A stretch of 30,789 nucleotides of DNA, taken from NCBI GenBank assembly GCA_963609975.1, contig CAVDMD010000008.1, positions 1 to 30,789 on the forward strand, in the 5' to 3' direction. The position numbers were made by a program, and so were the translations under genes. A model generated the notes under the pieces. The model saw nothing but the letters and a program-made list of their open reading frames with translations, made no database searches and was not told where the DNA came from. The DNA comes from UMGS973 sp963609975. GTDB taxonomy: Bacteria; Bacillota; Clostridia; Peptostreptococcales; Anaerovoracaceae. Positions 1-8,097 of the stretch are shown piece after piece; position 1 is the stretch's first letter, and each line of letters starts with the position of its first letter.

Positions 1-97
1 CATTATAAAGTTCCAGCATTTTCTCTTTGTCGTTAAACAGAGTCCTGAACATACCATCCTTAAATTCTCTGTTTACTTTAGCCTCTTGAGCTTTCAT
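1..97 (-). CDS. Rpn-family nuclease/putative transposase, 5' end only
   Basis: Only the first 32 codons are in the window; the gene runs off the left edge. The start ATG is at 97 (minus strand), preceded by a good GGAGGG ribosome binding site. The visible peptide begins MKAQEAKVNREFKDGMF and continues with RTLFNDKEKMLELYN. That F-K-D-x-x-F-R-x-L-F then LYN pattern is typical of the N-terminus of Rpn-type recombination-promoting nucleases, PD-(D/E)XK proteins often annotated as putative transposases. The family nicks DNA and promotes RecA-independent recombination; the catalytic residues lie outside the window, so whether this copy is intact is unknown. The family call rests on this short motif. 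Confidence 0.7.
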   Translation of the reverse strand, partial: MKAQEAKVNREFKDGMFRTLFNDKEKMLELYN

Positions 98-442
98 TGG
101 TTTACCCTCCAATCATTATTTTTTTCACTACAACTACTTTACTATATTATAATTGTAATGTCAATTTTTACTTTTTTCCTCTAAAGGTTGTTCAATTTCC
201 AATGATTAGGGGCATTTTTTTCGAAATAAAATGTAAAAAACCGCTTCATTTGTCCACCTTATTAAGGTAAATTATTTGCTCCGGATTCTGCAGCCGTACC
301 TGCACTAAGTAAGAGTACCTTTGTAACCGGTGCTGCAAAAAAGCACATTAAAAGCAAAAACAACACTGCAGTCCGTATGGCTGCAGCGTGTCAAACTATG
401 CGATTATTATGTTATTATTCTAAAAAAGGAAACAGGTTATAT
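98..442. other. Intergenic region, 345 bp, no convincing gene
   Basis: This gap holds the AT-rich upstream region of the Rpn-type gene (about 98-240) and the terminator of the oxidoreductase gene (343-386). Between them lies a minus-strand open frame of 28 codons (262-348, beginning MCFFAAPVTK). It has no ribosome binding site, so I do not call it a gene. An 11-bp palindrome, CCTTATTAAGG, sits at 258-268. Confidence 0.5.
343..386 (-). terminator. Intrinsic terminator of the oxidoreductase gene
   Basis: Read on the minus strand, CTGCAGCC and GGACTGCAG form a short stem with a small bulge (plus-strand arms 366-371 and 381-386). A run rich in T follows (TGTTGTTTTTGCTTTT). It lies about 55 bases after the stop codon of the minus-strand dehydrogenase-like gene. 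Confidence 0.5.
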
Positions 443-1678
443 CTATAGAGGAATTACCTCTGTTTCTGCTGTGATGTCAAGTGCCGCCGCATAAGCAAGA
501 TACTTGTCACATTCTTCATATGTAAGCATATCGGATGAAAGCAGACCTGTCTGAGTGTAGTCGTCGTTTACAAACATCTTTGTAAACAGTGAGCCGCACT
601 GGCCTGTCAGATACTGTTCGCCTGTGATTCCGGCTTTTTCAAAGCTTTCTACACAGCCCGGAGCATATACATATGTTTCAATCCTGACTTTTTTGCCGTC
701 TTTGATACCGGTAGCCTCCGATACAAATGCGCCCTCGTCTTTAACCAGACCCTCGTCAAGGATTTCTTTGATTTCGTCGTGGTATTTAGGAGCAGGAGGA
801 ATATGTGAAACTATAACGTCAAACGGAACGAATGTATGTCCCTTGTATGTTTCTTCTTCTCTGTTTAACAGGCCTGCTCTGTAAAGAGGTGTAGCAAAAT
901 CAATGCCTACTCCGCCATACTTGAAATTTATATTCTTGGCTCCCTTGTAATGCGTATCCTTGTTAAGTCCCATATATACAGTTTCGTCATGGGCGTGCTC
1001 AACTAAAGTGACTTCTTTTGCGCAGCCCTTGAAATGTCTTGTTACAGGCAGCGAATGAGGCTCTGTTTCGACCATAACGCCGTCCTTTAATGCGAATGTC
1101 GGGTCTGTCATATCTGATAACGCTGTAAACGGCGACCACCAGAAAGGCAGAAACCTCTTGGCTTCAACACCCTCGTACACCATCATAAGAATGTCATCGC
1201 AGGTGTCGAGAAGCTGCATATTCTTTTTGGTTACCACGCACATCAGTCCCGGCGCCGAGCCTGTGCCCATTATTGCCATTTTGCCTATTGCGGCAAATTT
1301 TTTGCCGTAATCATCGTACAGCTTCTGAATGCAGTCAGGCCACCATTCGTACCACTGTCCGTCAAGCACATCTGTTGCCGCAAAATCCTGATAGTTTGCT
1401 TTGACTTTAAGAGCTGCCTCTAAAACATTCTGACCGAATCTGATAGGAAGCGCGTTTACGATAAGATCAACGCCCTCGCCTGCTTTGGCAATGCTGTCAA
1501 TATCGTTGGCATCAATATAGGTACCCTCTGCTTTTTTGAGAATTTTAACTAACTCGTCTACAGCCTTGTGGTCTGCATCTGCACATATGATTTTTTCAAC
1601 ATTTGGTTCTTCGTCCATTCTCTGTGCAACTGTTGAGCCCTGTGCTCCAACGCCTACGATTAATATCTTTTTACCCAT
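443..1678 (-). CDS. Saccharopine-dehydrogenase-like NAD(P)-dependent oxidoreductase
   Basis: This 411-residue protein opens with a Rossmann nucleotide-binding motif (GVGAQGS, residues 9-15). It continues as the saccharopine dehydrogenase / LYS9-like fold, with NALP near residue 75 and a TGSAPG turn near 140. Family members act on amino-acid-derived substrates with NAD(P); many bacterial members, such as carboxynorspermidine or lysine-pathway enzymes, have other substrates, and the sequence does not show which applies here. The start ATG has a GAGGTG site just upstream. An AraC regulator is divergently transcribed across 163 bp, which suggests control by that regulator and a catabolic or inducible role. 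Size and the absence of interruptions indicate an intact gene. Confidence 0.8.
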   Translation of the reverse strand: MGKKILIVGVGAQGSTVAQRMDEEPNVEKIICADADHKAVDELVKILKKAEGTYIDANDIDSIAKAGEGVDLIVNALPIRFGQNVLEAALKVKANYQDFAATDVLDGQWYEWWPDCIQKLYDDYGKKFAAIGKMAIMGTGSAPGLMCVVTKKNMQLLDTCDDILMMVYEGVEAKRFLPFWWSPFTALSDMTDPTFALKDGVMVETEPHSLPVTRHFKGCAKEVTLVEHAHDETVYMGLNKDTHYKGAKNINFKYGGVGIDFATPLYRAGLLNREEETYKGHTFVPFDVIVSHIPPAPKYHDEIKEILDEGLVKDEGAFVSEATGIKDGKKVRIETYVYAPGCVESFEKAGITGEQYLTGQCGSLFTKMFVNDDYTQTGLLSSDMLTYEECDKYLAYAAALDITAETEVIPL

Positions 1679-1757
1679 TTTACTTCACACCTCACTTAAT
1701 TTTGAAAATGGTTTTCTGAATATTTCTAATTGAGCGCCCTTTGTAATAATATTATAG

Positions 1758-1809
1758 CCATAGGACTGCAAACAAAACCATAGACGTTTTATCGCAGTTT
1801 TGATATAAT
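1758..1809 (+). promoter_or_regulatory. Promoter of the first AraC gene, with tandem CCATAG sites
   Basis: A -35 element TAGACG (1781-1786) and a consensus -10 TATAAT (1804-1809) are separated by 17 bp. The hexamer CCATAG occurs twice in direct orientation, at 1758-1763 and 1778-1783, 20 bp apart; the second copy overlaps the -35 box. Tandem half-sites on one face of the helix suit an AraC-type regulator, so autoregulation is likely (inference). On the minus strand a TATAAT at 1751-1756 with a poor -35 probably serves the dehydrogenase-like gene, which would fit activator dependence. Confidence 0.6.
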
Positions 1810-1841
1810 TATATAAAAAAACGACTACAAACGAGGTTTTT

Positions 1842-2807
1842 ATGTTAATATCACAGGGAAAAATAGATTTAATAGAGGGAACTCCGATGGGGGTCAGGGT
1901 GTATGAGGCGCTTCACGAGCCGGCGCATTTTCACAGCGACTGTCTGGAGATTGTATTCTGTGCCAGAGGCAGGCTCAACATCAGAATCGCATATGAGGAG
2001 CTGACGATAAAAGAAGGCGAGATAATTCTCATAGATACAGATGATGTTCACTGCATATCCTCCGACAGCGAAAATCTGCTTATCTCGTTTTATATAGACC
2101 AGACCTCTGAGCTGTTTGGCAACAGCGATCTTGTAAATATGTCTTTTGTATGCCACAAGGGAGAGATACACCCCTCAATGGAAAAAAAGATAGACTATAT
2201 GCACAAGCTGCTGCTTACCATGTTTTACACATACATTTCGCCCAGATACACAGACCCTGAAAAAAAGTTCCTCATAAACAGAATCGCTGTGCGTATTATG
2301 GATATAGTGGAGGAGAATTTCTCGGTGTTTTACTGGATGAACGACCCCAACCAGTTCCCGGATGACGCCAAGGCCAGATTCGAGCATATATTCGCATACA
2401 TCTACAAAAACACCAGAGGCCGCATGACCATAGAGGAGCTTGGAGCTCTGGAGCATATAAACCCCAATTATCTGTCCCAGTTCCTCAAAAAAACCTCATT
2501 TCTGGGGCTTCGCGGACTGAGAACATATATCAGAGTATACAAGGCTGAGCTGCTGCTGCTTACAACGGATATGAGCATTACCGACATATCCTATCAGTGC
2601 GGATTTTCGGACCCCAAATATTTTTACCGGGCATTCAAACAGTGGTACGGGCATACCCCGCTTAACCACAGGAAGCTTTACAGGGAATACGCTCTGAATA
2701 ATGTTGACAACAGGGAGATAGACATAGCGGAGATAAGAGATGAGCTTGACGACCTGATTTCGTATTATCAGGCGGAGCTTCAGCTCAAACTGTCGGACAT
2801 TAAATAA
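1842..2807 (+). CDS. AraC-family transcriptional regulator with cupin sensor domain
   Basis: This 321-residue protein has an N-terminal cupin-like ligand domain with a leading histidine pair (HEPAHFHSD, about residues 26-34). A C-terminal AraC double helix-turn-helix spans about residues 195-290, including NPNYLSQFLKK and the signature DISYQCGFSDPKYFYRAFK. A further C-terminal acidic helix of about 35 residues follows. The start ATG follows a modest CGAGG site. It diverges from the saccharopine-dehydrogenase-like gene and probably regulates it. The DNA-binding half closely resembles the AraC protein at 24944-25888 (shared GFSDPKYFY block), so the two are paralogs. Confidence 0.9.
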   Translation: MLISQGKIDLIEGTPMGVRVYEALHEPAHFHSDCLEIVFCARGRLNIRIAYEELTIKEGEIILIDTDDVHCISSDSENLLISFYIDQTSELFGNSDLVNMSFVCHKGEIHPSMEKKIDYMHKLLLTMFYTYISPRYTDPEKKFLINRIAVRIMDIVEENFSVFYWMNDPNQFPDDAKARFEHIFAYIYKNTRGRMTIEELGALEHINPNYLSQFLKKTSFLGLRGLRTYIRVYKAELLLLTTDMSITDISYQCGFSDPKYFYRAFKQWYGHTPLNHRKLYREYALNNVDNREIDIAEIRDELDDLISYYQAELQLKLSDIK

Positions 2808-2812
2808 TGTCC

Positions 2813-2841
2813 TGTTAAATGCGCAGAATATATGGTATACT
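2813..2841 (+). promoter_or_regulatory. Promoter of the membrane LuxR gene
   Basis: TGTTAA (2813-2818) and TATACT (2836-2841) are separated by 17 bp in the short gap after the AraC gene. The LuxR-type gene can therefore be transcribed on its own, although read-through from the AraC gene is also possible because no terminator lies between them. Confidence 0.5.
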
Positions 2842-2871
2842 TTTGAGACAGACCTTTTTCAGGAGCAGTAA

Positions 2872-3843
2872 ATGTTTTTATCCAACGACTTTTATAACTT
2901 TCTTTATATCGCAGTAATCATTCTGAGCGGCATCACGTTTTCACTGACACTGATACTGAGCGCAAGAGAAAAAGACGAAAAGCACAGAGCGCTGTATTTA
3001 TTTACGGGGGCAGTGTTTGTTTTTATGATTATAGATTTCATAGTATACTATTATCTTGACGGAAGCGCCTCCGGCAGTATTGTGTTTGCAATGATTACCG
3101 TTTCGGATATTATGTTCTGCGCCGTTGTTACGGCATGGGTGTATCTGCTTGTGGCACAGTCGGATATGCAGCAGAAGATACCGATGAAGCTTGTAATACT
3201 GATTTCTGTCGTTTATGCGATCTCATCGCAGATTCTCTCGATTACACTCGGCAGATTCGACTCGTTTATGCTTCATGTTCAGAGCGGAGCCGGCAAGGTG
3301 GTGCTGCAGATACTCAATATTTCATACGACCTGACGATAATCGCCATAGGCATTATATGTATGGCAGCTCTTTTCAAAAGATTTCAGAGAAACATCGGCA
3401 GAGCGGTAACTCTCGCACTGTCGGCAATCCTGATAGGCTATATGCTGTGGATCATATACTGGGACTACAGCGTATGGTTTGAGCTTGAGGACAATCTGAT
3501 GTCAATATATGCGATGGATCCGCTCATCCTTATCGCCGCGGTGTTCAGCTGCGCTCTCATATACTATTTTTACAAAAAAGACCCGCTGAGACTGGGAGAA
3601 AAACAGATTGCCTCTGTTGACGCCATAGCTGCCATATCAGAGAAATACGGCCTTTCCCAAAGAGAAAGAGATGTCATAGAGCTTCTTAATTCGGGGCTCA
3701 GCAATCCTCAGATAGCAGAGAAGCTGTTCATATCCGAAAACACAGTCAAAAGGCATATCAACAGCATATTCAAAAAAACAGGTACGGCAAACAGGCACGA
3801 GGTGCTGTTCAAAATAGCGAATACCGACAAAGTGGATATATAG
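2872..3843 (+). CDS. Membrane-bound LuxR-type transcriptional regulator
   Basis: This 323-residue protein has about seven hydrophobic segments in its first 235 residues (roughly 9-30, 41-62, 73-94, 104-124, 145-167, 178-198, 213-232). A C-terminal LuxR/FixJ helix-turn-helix follows at about 255-315 (LSQRERDVIELL, NPQIAEKLFISENTVKRHI). There is no receiver or autoinducer domain. It therefore appears to be a one-component regulator that senses at the membrane and binds DNA directly, an arrangement common in Clostridia and Coriobacteria near transporter genes. An AGGAG site precedes the ATG. The ligand is not evident. The neighbouring AraC, oxidoreductase and peptidase genes are plausible targets but nothing proves it. 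Confidence 0.85.
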   Translation: MFLSNDFYNFLYIAVIILSGITFSLTLILSAREKDEKHRALYLFTGAVFVFMIIDFIVYYYLDGSASGSIVFAMITVSDIMFCAVVTAWVYLLVAQSDMQQKIPMKLVILISVVYAISSQILSITLGRFDSFMLHVQSGAGKVVLQILNISYDLTIIAIGIICMAALFKRFQRNIGRAVTLALSAILIGYMLWIIYWDYSVWFELEDNLMSIYAMDPLILIAAVFSCALIYYFYKKDPLRLGEKQIASVDAIAAISEKYGLSQRERDVIELLNSGLSNPQIAEKLFISENTVKRHINSIFKKTGTANRHEVLFKIANTDKVDI

Positions 3844-3882
3844 AAAAAGCGGTGCAAGCATTTTGAGGGAGTCACTATCTGA

Positions 3883-4099
3883 ATTGTTTTCTGCCTGTCA
3901 GGCAAAGCAAGTTATGAAAAAACGGATGAAGGGGTACTTAGGATATATTCATATAACCTTGAGACAATTCCGGCCGAGAAGCTTGAAACAATCATTTCAG
4001 GGACGGAAGTATTGTGAAACAAATACATTTGCAAGGGGAATCGCCTATGAGGATATATGTGACTCAATAAAAGAGCTTATGAAGTTAATTTCAGATTGA
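3883..4099 (+). pseudogene. Possible decayed coding remnant in two frames
   Basis: No intact gene is supported here. One frame is open from 3883 to a stop at 4015-4017 and reads like protein (YEKTDEGVLRIYSYNLETIP). A second frame then carries a coding-like tail (AYEDICDSIKELMKLISD) ending at 4099. A single frameshift near 4010 would join them, so a broken 3' end of an older gene is the simplest reading. I do not recognise the family, and chance open frames remain possible. Confidence 0.3.
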
Positions 4100-4146
4100 A
4101 AAACCCGGTAATAGCCAATATAAACAAAGTGAATATATAATCCAAA

Positions 4147-4180
4147 GGCTGCCCGAAAAGGCGGCCCTTAAAATTTTTTT
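4147..4180 (+). terminator. Intrinsic terminator upstream of the peptidase gene
   Basis: GGCTGCC (4147-4153) pairs with GGCGGCC (4160-4166) through one G-T wobble across a CGAAAA loop. A seven-T run follows (4174-4180). It probably ends transcription from the LuxR gene and the decayed stretch, isolating the peptidase unit. Confidence 0.75.
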
Positions 4181-4282
4181 GCAAAGTATAAAAAGCAGAT
4201 GAGCCTTGATTTTTTAATGAAACGAGGCGGATATTTCTGCTGAAAAAAAGATAACAAGAACAAATTATGCGAAAAAAAAGAA

Positions 4283-4311
4283 TTGACAGAAAATTACGCA
4301 GGTGTTACTGT
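4283..4311 (+). promoter_or_regulatory. Extended -10 promoter of the M28 peptidase gene
   Basis: A perfect -35 box TTGACA (4283-4288) is followed after 17 bp by a weak -10 TACTGT (4306-4311). The -10 carries the TGn extension (TGT at 4303-4305), which compensates for the poor hexamer. The transcript would start about 35 bases before the GTG/ATG start region. Confidence 0.55.
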
Positions 4312-4354
4312 TGTTAAAGAAATCATTTTATATTTTTAACGAGGAGGAGTGAAA

Positions 4355-6502
4355 ATGAAACGAAAACTACTGACCTGCATAACAGCGCTGACGGTGACAG
4401 TCGCAATGTGCTTCACAGGCTGCGGCAGCAGCGGAGTGAGCCTTGACTCAGACCTGTCAATGACAGCAGATGTTGAGAAGTATGCAAACGCACTGGATTT
4501 GGAGTACGCATACAATCTGACAGAAAAACTCGCCTATGACGAGGAATACTGGGACTGCGAGCTGGGCTGGAGAACAGCAGGCTCTGATGCAGAGCACAGA
4601 TGCGCTGATTTCCTTGCAGAGGAAATGGAAGCCATCGGACTTACCGATATTGAAAAAATCCCGACAAAGGTTGACAAATTCCAGTTCAATGATTCCAGCC
4701 TGACAGTAGAGGGAACGGAAATCGATCTTGTTCCCGCCGCTTATCAGTGCACAGGTACGGATAAAGACGGCATTACAGCGGAAATCGTTGATGTAGGCAC
4801 AGGCTTTGAAGCAGACTATGAGGGTCTTGATGTCAAAGACAAAATAGTTATTGCACAGGTAGACCAGTCAAACGAATCATGGATTGACGGCTACATAAGA
4901 CAGGCTCACGACAAAGGCGCTGCAGCTCTTATCAGCTATGCAAACAGCGGCTACGGAGAGCTCAACGAGGACACAGTAAACGTTCAGGATATATGCTGTC
5001 CGGATCTGATTCCTACAGTTGCAGTAAGCTACAATCAGGCGCAGGATATATTAGAGGCGGTAAAAGCCGGAAACAGCACTGCAAATCTGATGATAGACGC
5101 AGAGTTTGAGCCGGGCGAAGGCACCACCTACAGTGTTGTTGGATATATCAAAGGTAAATCCTCAGACCAGCAGATAATGCTGTCGGGTCACTACGACAAA
5201 TACTGGTACGGTTTTCAGGATGACTGCGCTGCAATAGGCATGGACTTCACCATAGCAAAAGCCATGATAGACTCAGGATATGTTCCCGAAAATGACATCG
5301 CGGTAGTTGCTCACGGCGCAGAGGAATGGGGCGCAACAGACGCTCAGTTTGACTGGACAACAGGAGCATGGGGCGTAATCGACGAGGCCAAACCTGAATG
5401 GGCAGAAAAAACAATAGCAATGCTCAACTGCGAGCTTCCTGCTTTTGAGCCTGAGGACAAAACTCTGAGAGTTTCGTGCGTTCCGGAATTCGGAACAATG
5501 AGCAAAAAACTCATTGAGGAATCAGGTATTGTTCCTATGACAGAAATCGCACTTGAAGCAGAGCCTGTCGATGCCAGCAACATGGAGGACGGTGTTTCCT
5601 ACAGATGGCATGGCGTGCCATACCTCATAAACGGATTCCTCGGCGACAAATTCATGTGCCAGAGATACCACACAACAGAGGACAGCAAGGAAACATGGTC
5701 AGAAGCGACAATGCTCGGCAACCTCTACTGGTACGGCGCATATGCAATATATATCGACAAAACTCCTGCCCTTGAGCTTGACATGACCAAAACCTGCGAC
5801 CGTCTCGAAGCAAACCTGAACGAGGATGTTGCCAAAGAAGCCGGCGTTGACATCGAAAGCTACAAAGCCGCTGTTGCTGACATGAGAGCTGCGGCAGAGG
5901 ATTACAATGCAAAGATTGCAGAAATAAATGCGGCATATGAGGAAGCTGCCAGGGCAGAGGAGGACACTGCCGCAATCAGAGCCGAAGGCGTGGAGCTTAA
6001 CAGCCGGACTCTTGAAATTTTCGCGCAGATTCAGAAATACTTCTTTGAAGCAAATATGGAAGATGTGGCATACGGACATCCTACAATAAACAGCAATGTC
6101 GAGATATTAAAAACGGCAATAAGCGCGCTTGAAAACAACGAGCTTACAAATGACGACGAAACAGGAGCCGTAGATGTTCTGTACGGTCTGAACGGCGGTC
6201 TTGAATACAACTATTACATATTCGGAGTAAACGGCTCGGATGCCGTTACCAAAATGTATGACCAGAAATACATATCGACAGACAAAACTTTCTGGGGAAC
6301 AGACTCAATGCCGCCTGTAGTTTACACAGGACATACGACATATGAGCTTGTCAGGGCAGCAGGCGGTGATTCAGATGCGGCTGTTACTGATGAAGCTGTT
6401 AATGTCTACAAAAACGCTCTGACAGACACACTGAAAAATGTCAGAACCTACGCGGACAATGAAATCAAAGACATGGCAAAAATAACAAAGCTGATGAAAT
6501 AA
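4355..6502 (+). CDS. Secreted M28-family zinc peptidase lipoprotein
   Basis: The 715-residue product starts with a lipoprotein signal: basic MKRK, a hydrophobic stretch, then lipobox FTGC with the acylated Cys at residue 23. It should sit on the outer face of the membrane. A PA-like insert precedes the M28 zinc domain. The five expected metal-ligand positions are visible: H279 in GHYDK, D289/D290, E323/E324 in GAEEWG, E360 in NCEL and H439 in YHTTED. The family comprises aminopeptidases and carboxypeptidases. The last 200 residues are unusually helical and Ala/Glu-rich (about 505-575, coiled-coil-like), an extension to the core. I chose ATG 4355 because GGAGG lies 7 bases upstream; the GTG at 4349 is too close to that site. 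It is monocistronic, between two terminators. Confidence 0.88.
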   Translation: MKRKLLTCITALTVTVAMCFTGCGSSGVSLDSDLSMTADVEKYANALDLEYAYNLTEKLAYDEEYWDCELGWRTAGSDAEHRCADFLAEEMEAIGLTDIEKIPTKVDKFQFNDSSLTVEGTEIDLVPAAYQCTGTDKDGITAEIVDVGTGFEADYEGLDVKDKIVIAQVDQSNESWIDGYIRQAHDKGAAALISYANSGYGELNEDTVNVQDICCPDLIPTVAVSYNQAQDILEAVKAGNSTANLMIDAEFEPGEGTTYSVVGYIKGKSSDQQIMLSGHYDKYWYGFQDDCAAIGMDFTIAKAMIDSGYVPENDIAVVAHGAEEWGATDAQFDWTTGAWGVIDEAKPEWAEKTIAMLNCELPAFEPEDKTLRVSCVPEFGTMSKKLIEESGIVPMTEIALEAEPVDASNMEDGVSYRWHGVPYLINGFLGDKFMCQRYHTTEDSKETWSEATMLGNLYWYGAYAIYIDKTPALELDMTKTCDRLEANLNEDVAKEAGVDIESYKAAVADMRAAAEDYNAKIAEINAAYEEAARAEEDTAAIRAEGVELNSRTLEIFAQIQKYFFEANMEDVAYGHPTINSNVEILKTAISALENNELTNDDETGAVDVLYGLNGGLEYNYYIFGVNGSDAVTKMYDQKYISTDKTFWGTDSMPPVVYTGHTTYELVRAAGGDSDAAVTDEAVNVYKNALTDTLKNVRTYADNEIKDMAKITKLMK

Positions 6503-6521
6503 CGATAACAGCAATATACGG

Positions 6522-6549
6522 GAAGGCTCTTTCGCAGAGCCTTCTTTTT
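6522..6549 (+). terminator. Intrinsic terminator of the peptidase gene
   Basis: GAAGGCTCT (6522-6530) and AGAGCCTTC (6536-6544) form a perfect 9-bp stem around a TTCGC loop and are followed by a T run. The end of the T run overlaps the left copy of the repeat that brackets the ATPase gene. Confidence 0.9.
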
Positions 6550-6562
6550 GTGATGCCTGTAA
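6547..6562 (+). repeat. Left copy of the 16-bp repeat bracketing the ATPase gene
   Basis: TTTGTGATGCCTGTAA is repeated exactly, in the same orientation, at 8027-8042, beyond the start of the ATPase gene. A third copy with one mismatch lies inverted at 7987-8000. See the finding on this cassette. Confidence 0.8.
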
Positions 6563-6585
6563 ACATTTCAATATGCCCGCATATA

Positions 6586-7923
6586 TCATTGCTGATCCGC
6601 AAGTGCCATGCCAATCAGACGATCCGTCTGATCCGCCATAAACAGAGGAATATTAAGCACATCATCATCCAGTTTCAGATTGTTAAGCGAAAATCGTATA
6701 CGAAGCCTTACCCTGCCTGAAAACAGCTCCTTGAACTTTTTCAGACTCCTGCCGGATGTATTTGCTTCAGATTTGACTTCAACAGGGAAAATATCATTCT
6801 CTCGCTGAATCAGAAAATCCACCTCGTACGGAGGATTGTTTTGTGCCCAGTAGCGAGGCGTCACTTCAAACTGTGTAATCAGAGTCTGAAGCACAAAATT
6901 CTCAGTCAGCGCGCCCTTAAACTCAGTGAACAGACGGTTTCCTTCACCAAAAGCAGTAGGAGCCAGCTGCGCCAGACGGCGGAGCAAACCCACATCTGCC
7001 AAATAAATCTTAAACGCTGACATATCATCATAGGCTGCCAAAGGAAGACCGGGAGCAGTGCTGCGGTAAATTTTATGCACCAATCGGGCATCCACCAGCC
7101 ATTGCAGTGCATCCTCGTATTCACGGGCACGGGCACCTTCTTTAACTACCCTGTAAATAAATTTTTTGTTTTCTCTTGCCAGCTGCGAAGGAATTGCTTT
7201 CCAAATCATAGAAATTTTCGGAAACTCTCTAATGTCGGGGTGTTTTGCAAAGTCACGTTCATAAGCCCCTATAATTCCGGACAAGACGTTCTGCATAGCA
7301 GCAACATCACGCGCCTCTGTCCACATCAGAACAGATTCCGGCATACCGCCGGTAACATAGTACATCTTCAGTTTCTCATACAGCGGATTGAAAAACGCGT
7401 CCGGAATCGGCTCAATAGTGTCCACGCTTTCTAAATATGTGACAAGGTTTTTATCTCCGTTGGCAATCAGAAATTCCGAGAAAGTCATCGGGTCAATCTG
7501 CATGAAATCGACCTTGCCGACAGGAAAAGAAGAAGGCTGTGCCAGCGTAATGCCCAGCAGAGAGCCTGCACAGGCAATATGGTACTGCGGAGCGTTCTCA
7601 CAAAAATACTTCATAGAATTGATGACTTTAGGGCAGTCCTGCACCTCATCAAAAATAATCAGGGTGTTTTTCGGCACAATCTTCTGGCCGCTTGCCAGCA
7701 TCAGATTCTGCAGGATTCGATCAACATCCTTTGTGCTCTCGAAAAACTGTCTGTATTCCTCGTTTTCATCAAAATTAAAATACGCAGTATTTTCATAGTA
7801 ACGCTTACCGAATTCTTTCAGAATCCATGTTTTGCCGACCTGACGAATGCCTTTCAAAATAAGGGGTTTGCGATAAGGCGATTCTTTCCATTCAAGCAGT
7901 TTTTTCAAAATCAATCGTTCCAT
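6586..7923 (-). CDS. AAA_14 / DUF4143 family ATPase
   Basis: This is a 445-residue P-loop ATPase with Walker A GIRQVGKT (residues 25-32) and Walker B LIIFDEVQ (about 88-95), followed by the DUF4143 domain. Near residues 365-390 a VDFLI...FPVEVKS segment has the D...ExK spacing of a PD-(D/E)XK nuclease-like fold, usual for DUF4143. These proteins are widespread and often present in many copies per genome; their cellular role is unresolved. The ATG at 7923 follows an AAGGAG site. It is a single-gene unit, convergent with the peptidase gene and divergent from the ECF operon. An exact 16-bp direct repeat flanks it, which suggests it arrived as a cassette. Confidence 0.88.
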   Translation of the reverse strand: MERLILKKLLEWKESPYRKPLILKGIRQVGKTWILKEFGKRYYENTAYFNFDENEEYRQFFESTKDVDRILQNLMLASGQKIVPKNTLIIFDEVQDCPKVINSMKYFCENAPQYHIACAGSLLGITLAQPSSFPVGKVDFMQIDPMTFSEFLIANGDKNLVTYLESVDTIEPIPDAFFNPLYEKLKMYYVTGGMPESVLMWTEARDVAAMQNVLSGIIGAYERDFAKHPDIREFPKISMIWKAIPSQLARENKKFIYRVVKEGARAREYEDALQWLVDARLVHKIYRSTAPGLPLAAYDDMSAFKIYLADVGLLRRLAQLAPTAFGEGNRLFTEFKGALTENFVLQTLITQFEVTPRYWAQNNPPYEVDFLIQRENDIFPVEVKSEANTSGRSLKKFKELFSGRVRLRIRFSLNNLKLDDDVLNIPLFMADQTDRLIGMALADQQ

Positions 7924-7977
7924 AAAAACGCTCCTTCACATTATTATTGATATTTAGTGTCGTAAAATCACACTTTT

Positions 7978-8006
7978 ATTATATTATACAGGCAACACAA
8001 TTCCAA
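7978..8006 (-). promoter_or_regulatory. Promoter of the ATPase gene
   Basis: On the minus strand TTGGAA (8006-8001) and TATAAT (7983-7978) are 17 bp apart. The spacer contains the inverted copy of the bracketing repeat (7987-8000), so that motif could act as an operator for this gene. Confidence 0.6.
7987..8000 (-). repeat. Inverted, one-mismatch copy of the ATPase-bracketing repeat
   Basis: On the minus strand this reads TTGTGTTGCCTGTA, differing at one base from TTGTGATGCCTGTA at 6549-6562 and 8028-8041. With the left copy it could form 14-bp terminal inverted repeats of a 1452-bp unit (6549-8000). Confidence 0.65.
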
Positions 8007-8026
8007 TACCTTTTCACAAAATTAAC

Positions 8027-8042
8027 TTTGTGATGCCTGTAA
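8027..8042 (+). repeat. Right direct copy of the ATPase-bracketing repeat
   Basis: This is an exact 16-bp match to 6547-6562. It lies just upstream of the ECF sigma promoter and faces the inverted copy at 7987-8000 across 27 bp. Confidence 0.8.
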
Positions 8043-8071
8043 TAAATTTCTTTAAGTTTTTTTGATTAACG

Positions 8072-8097
8072 TGTAATATGAAAAGAGAAACATCGTC
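8072..8097 (+). promoter_or_regulatory. ECF-type promoter of the first sigma operon
   Basis: TGTAAT (8072-8077) is followed after exactly 16 bp by CGTC (8094-8097). This matches the TGAAAC-N16-CGTC form of many Gram-positive ECF promoters. It should be read by the sigma factor it drives, giving autoregulation (inference). Confidence 0.6.

Noticed and set aside
262..348. 28-codon minus-strand open frame with a hydrophobic stretch
   Set aside because: No ribosome binding site and no recognisable family; too short to separate from chance.
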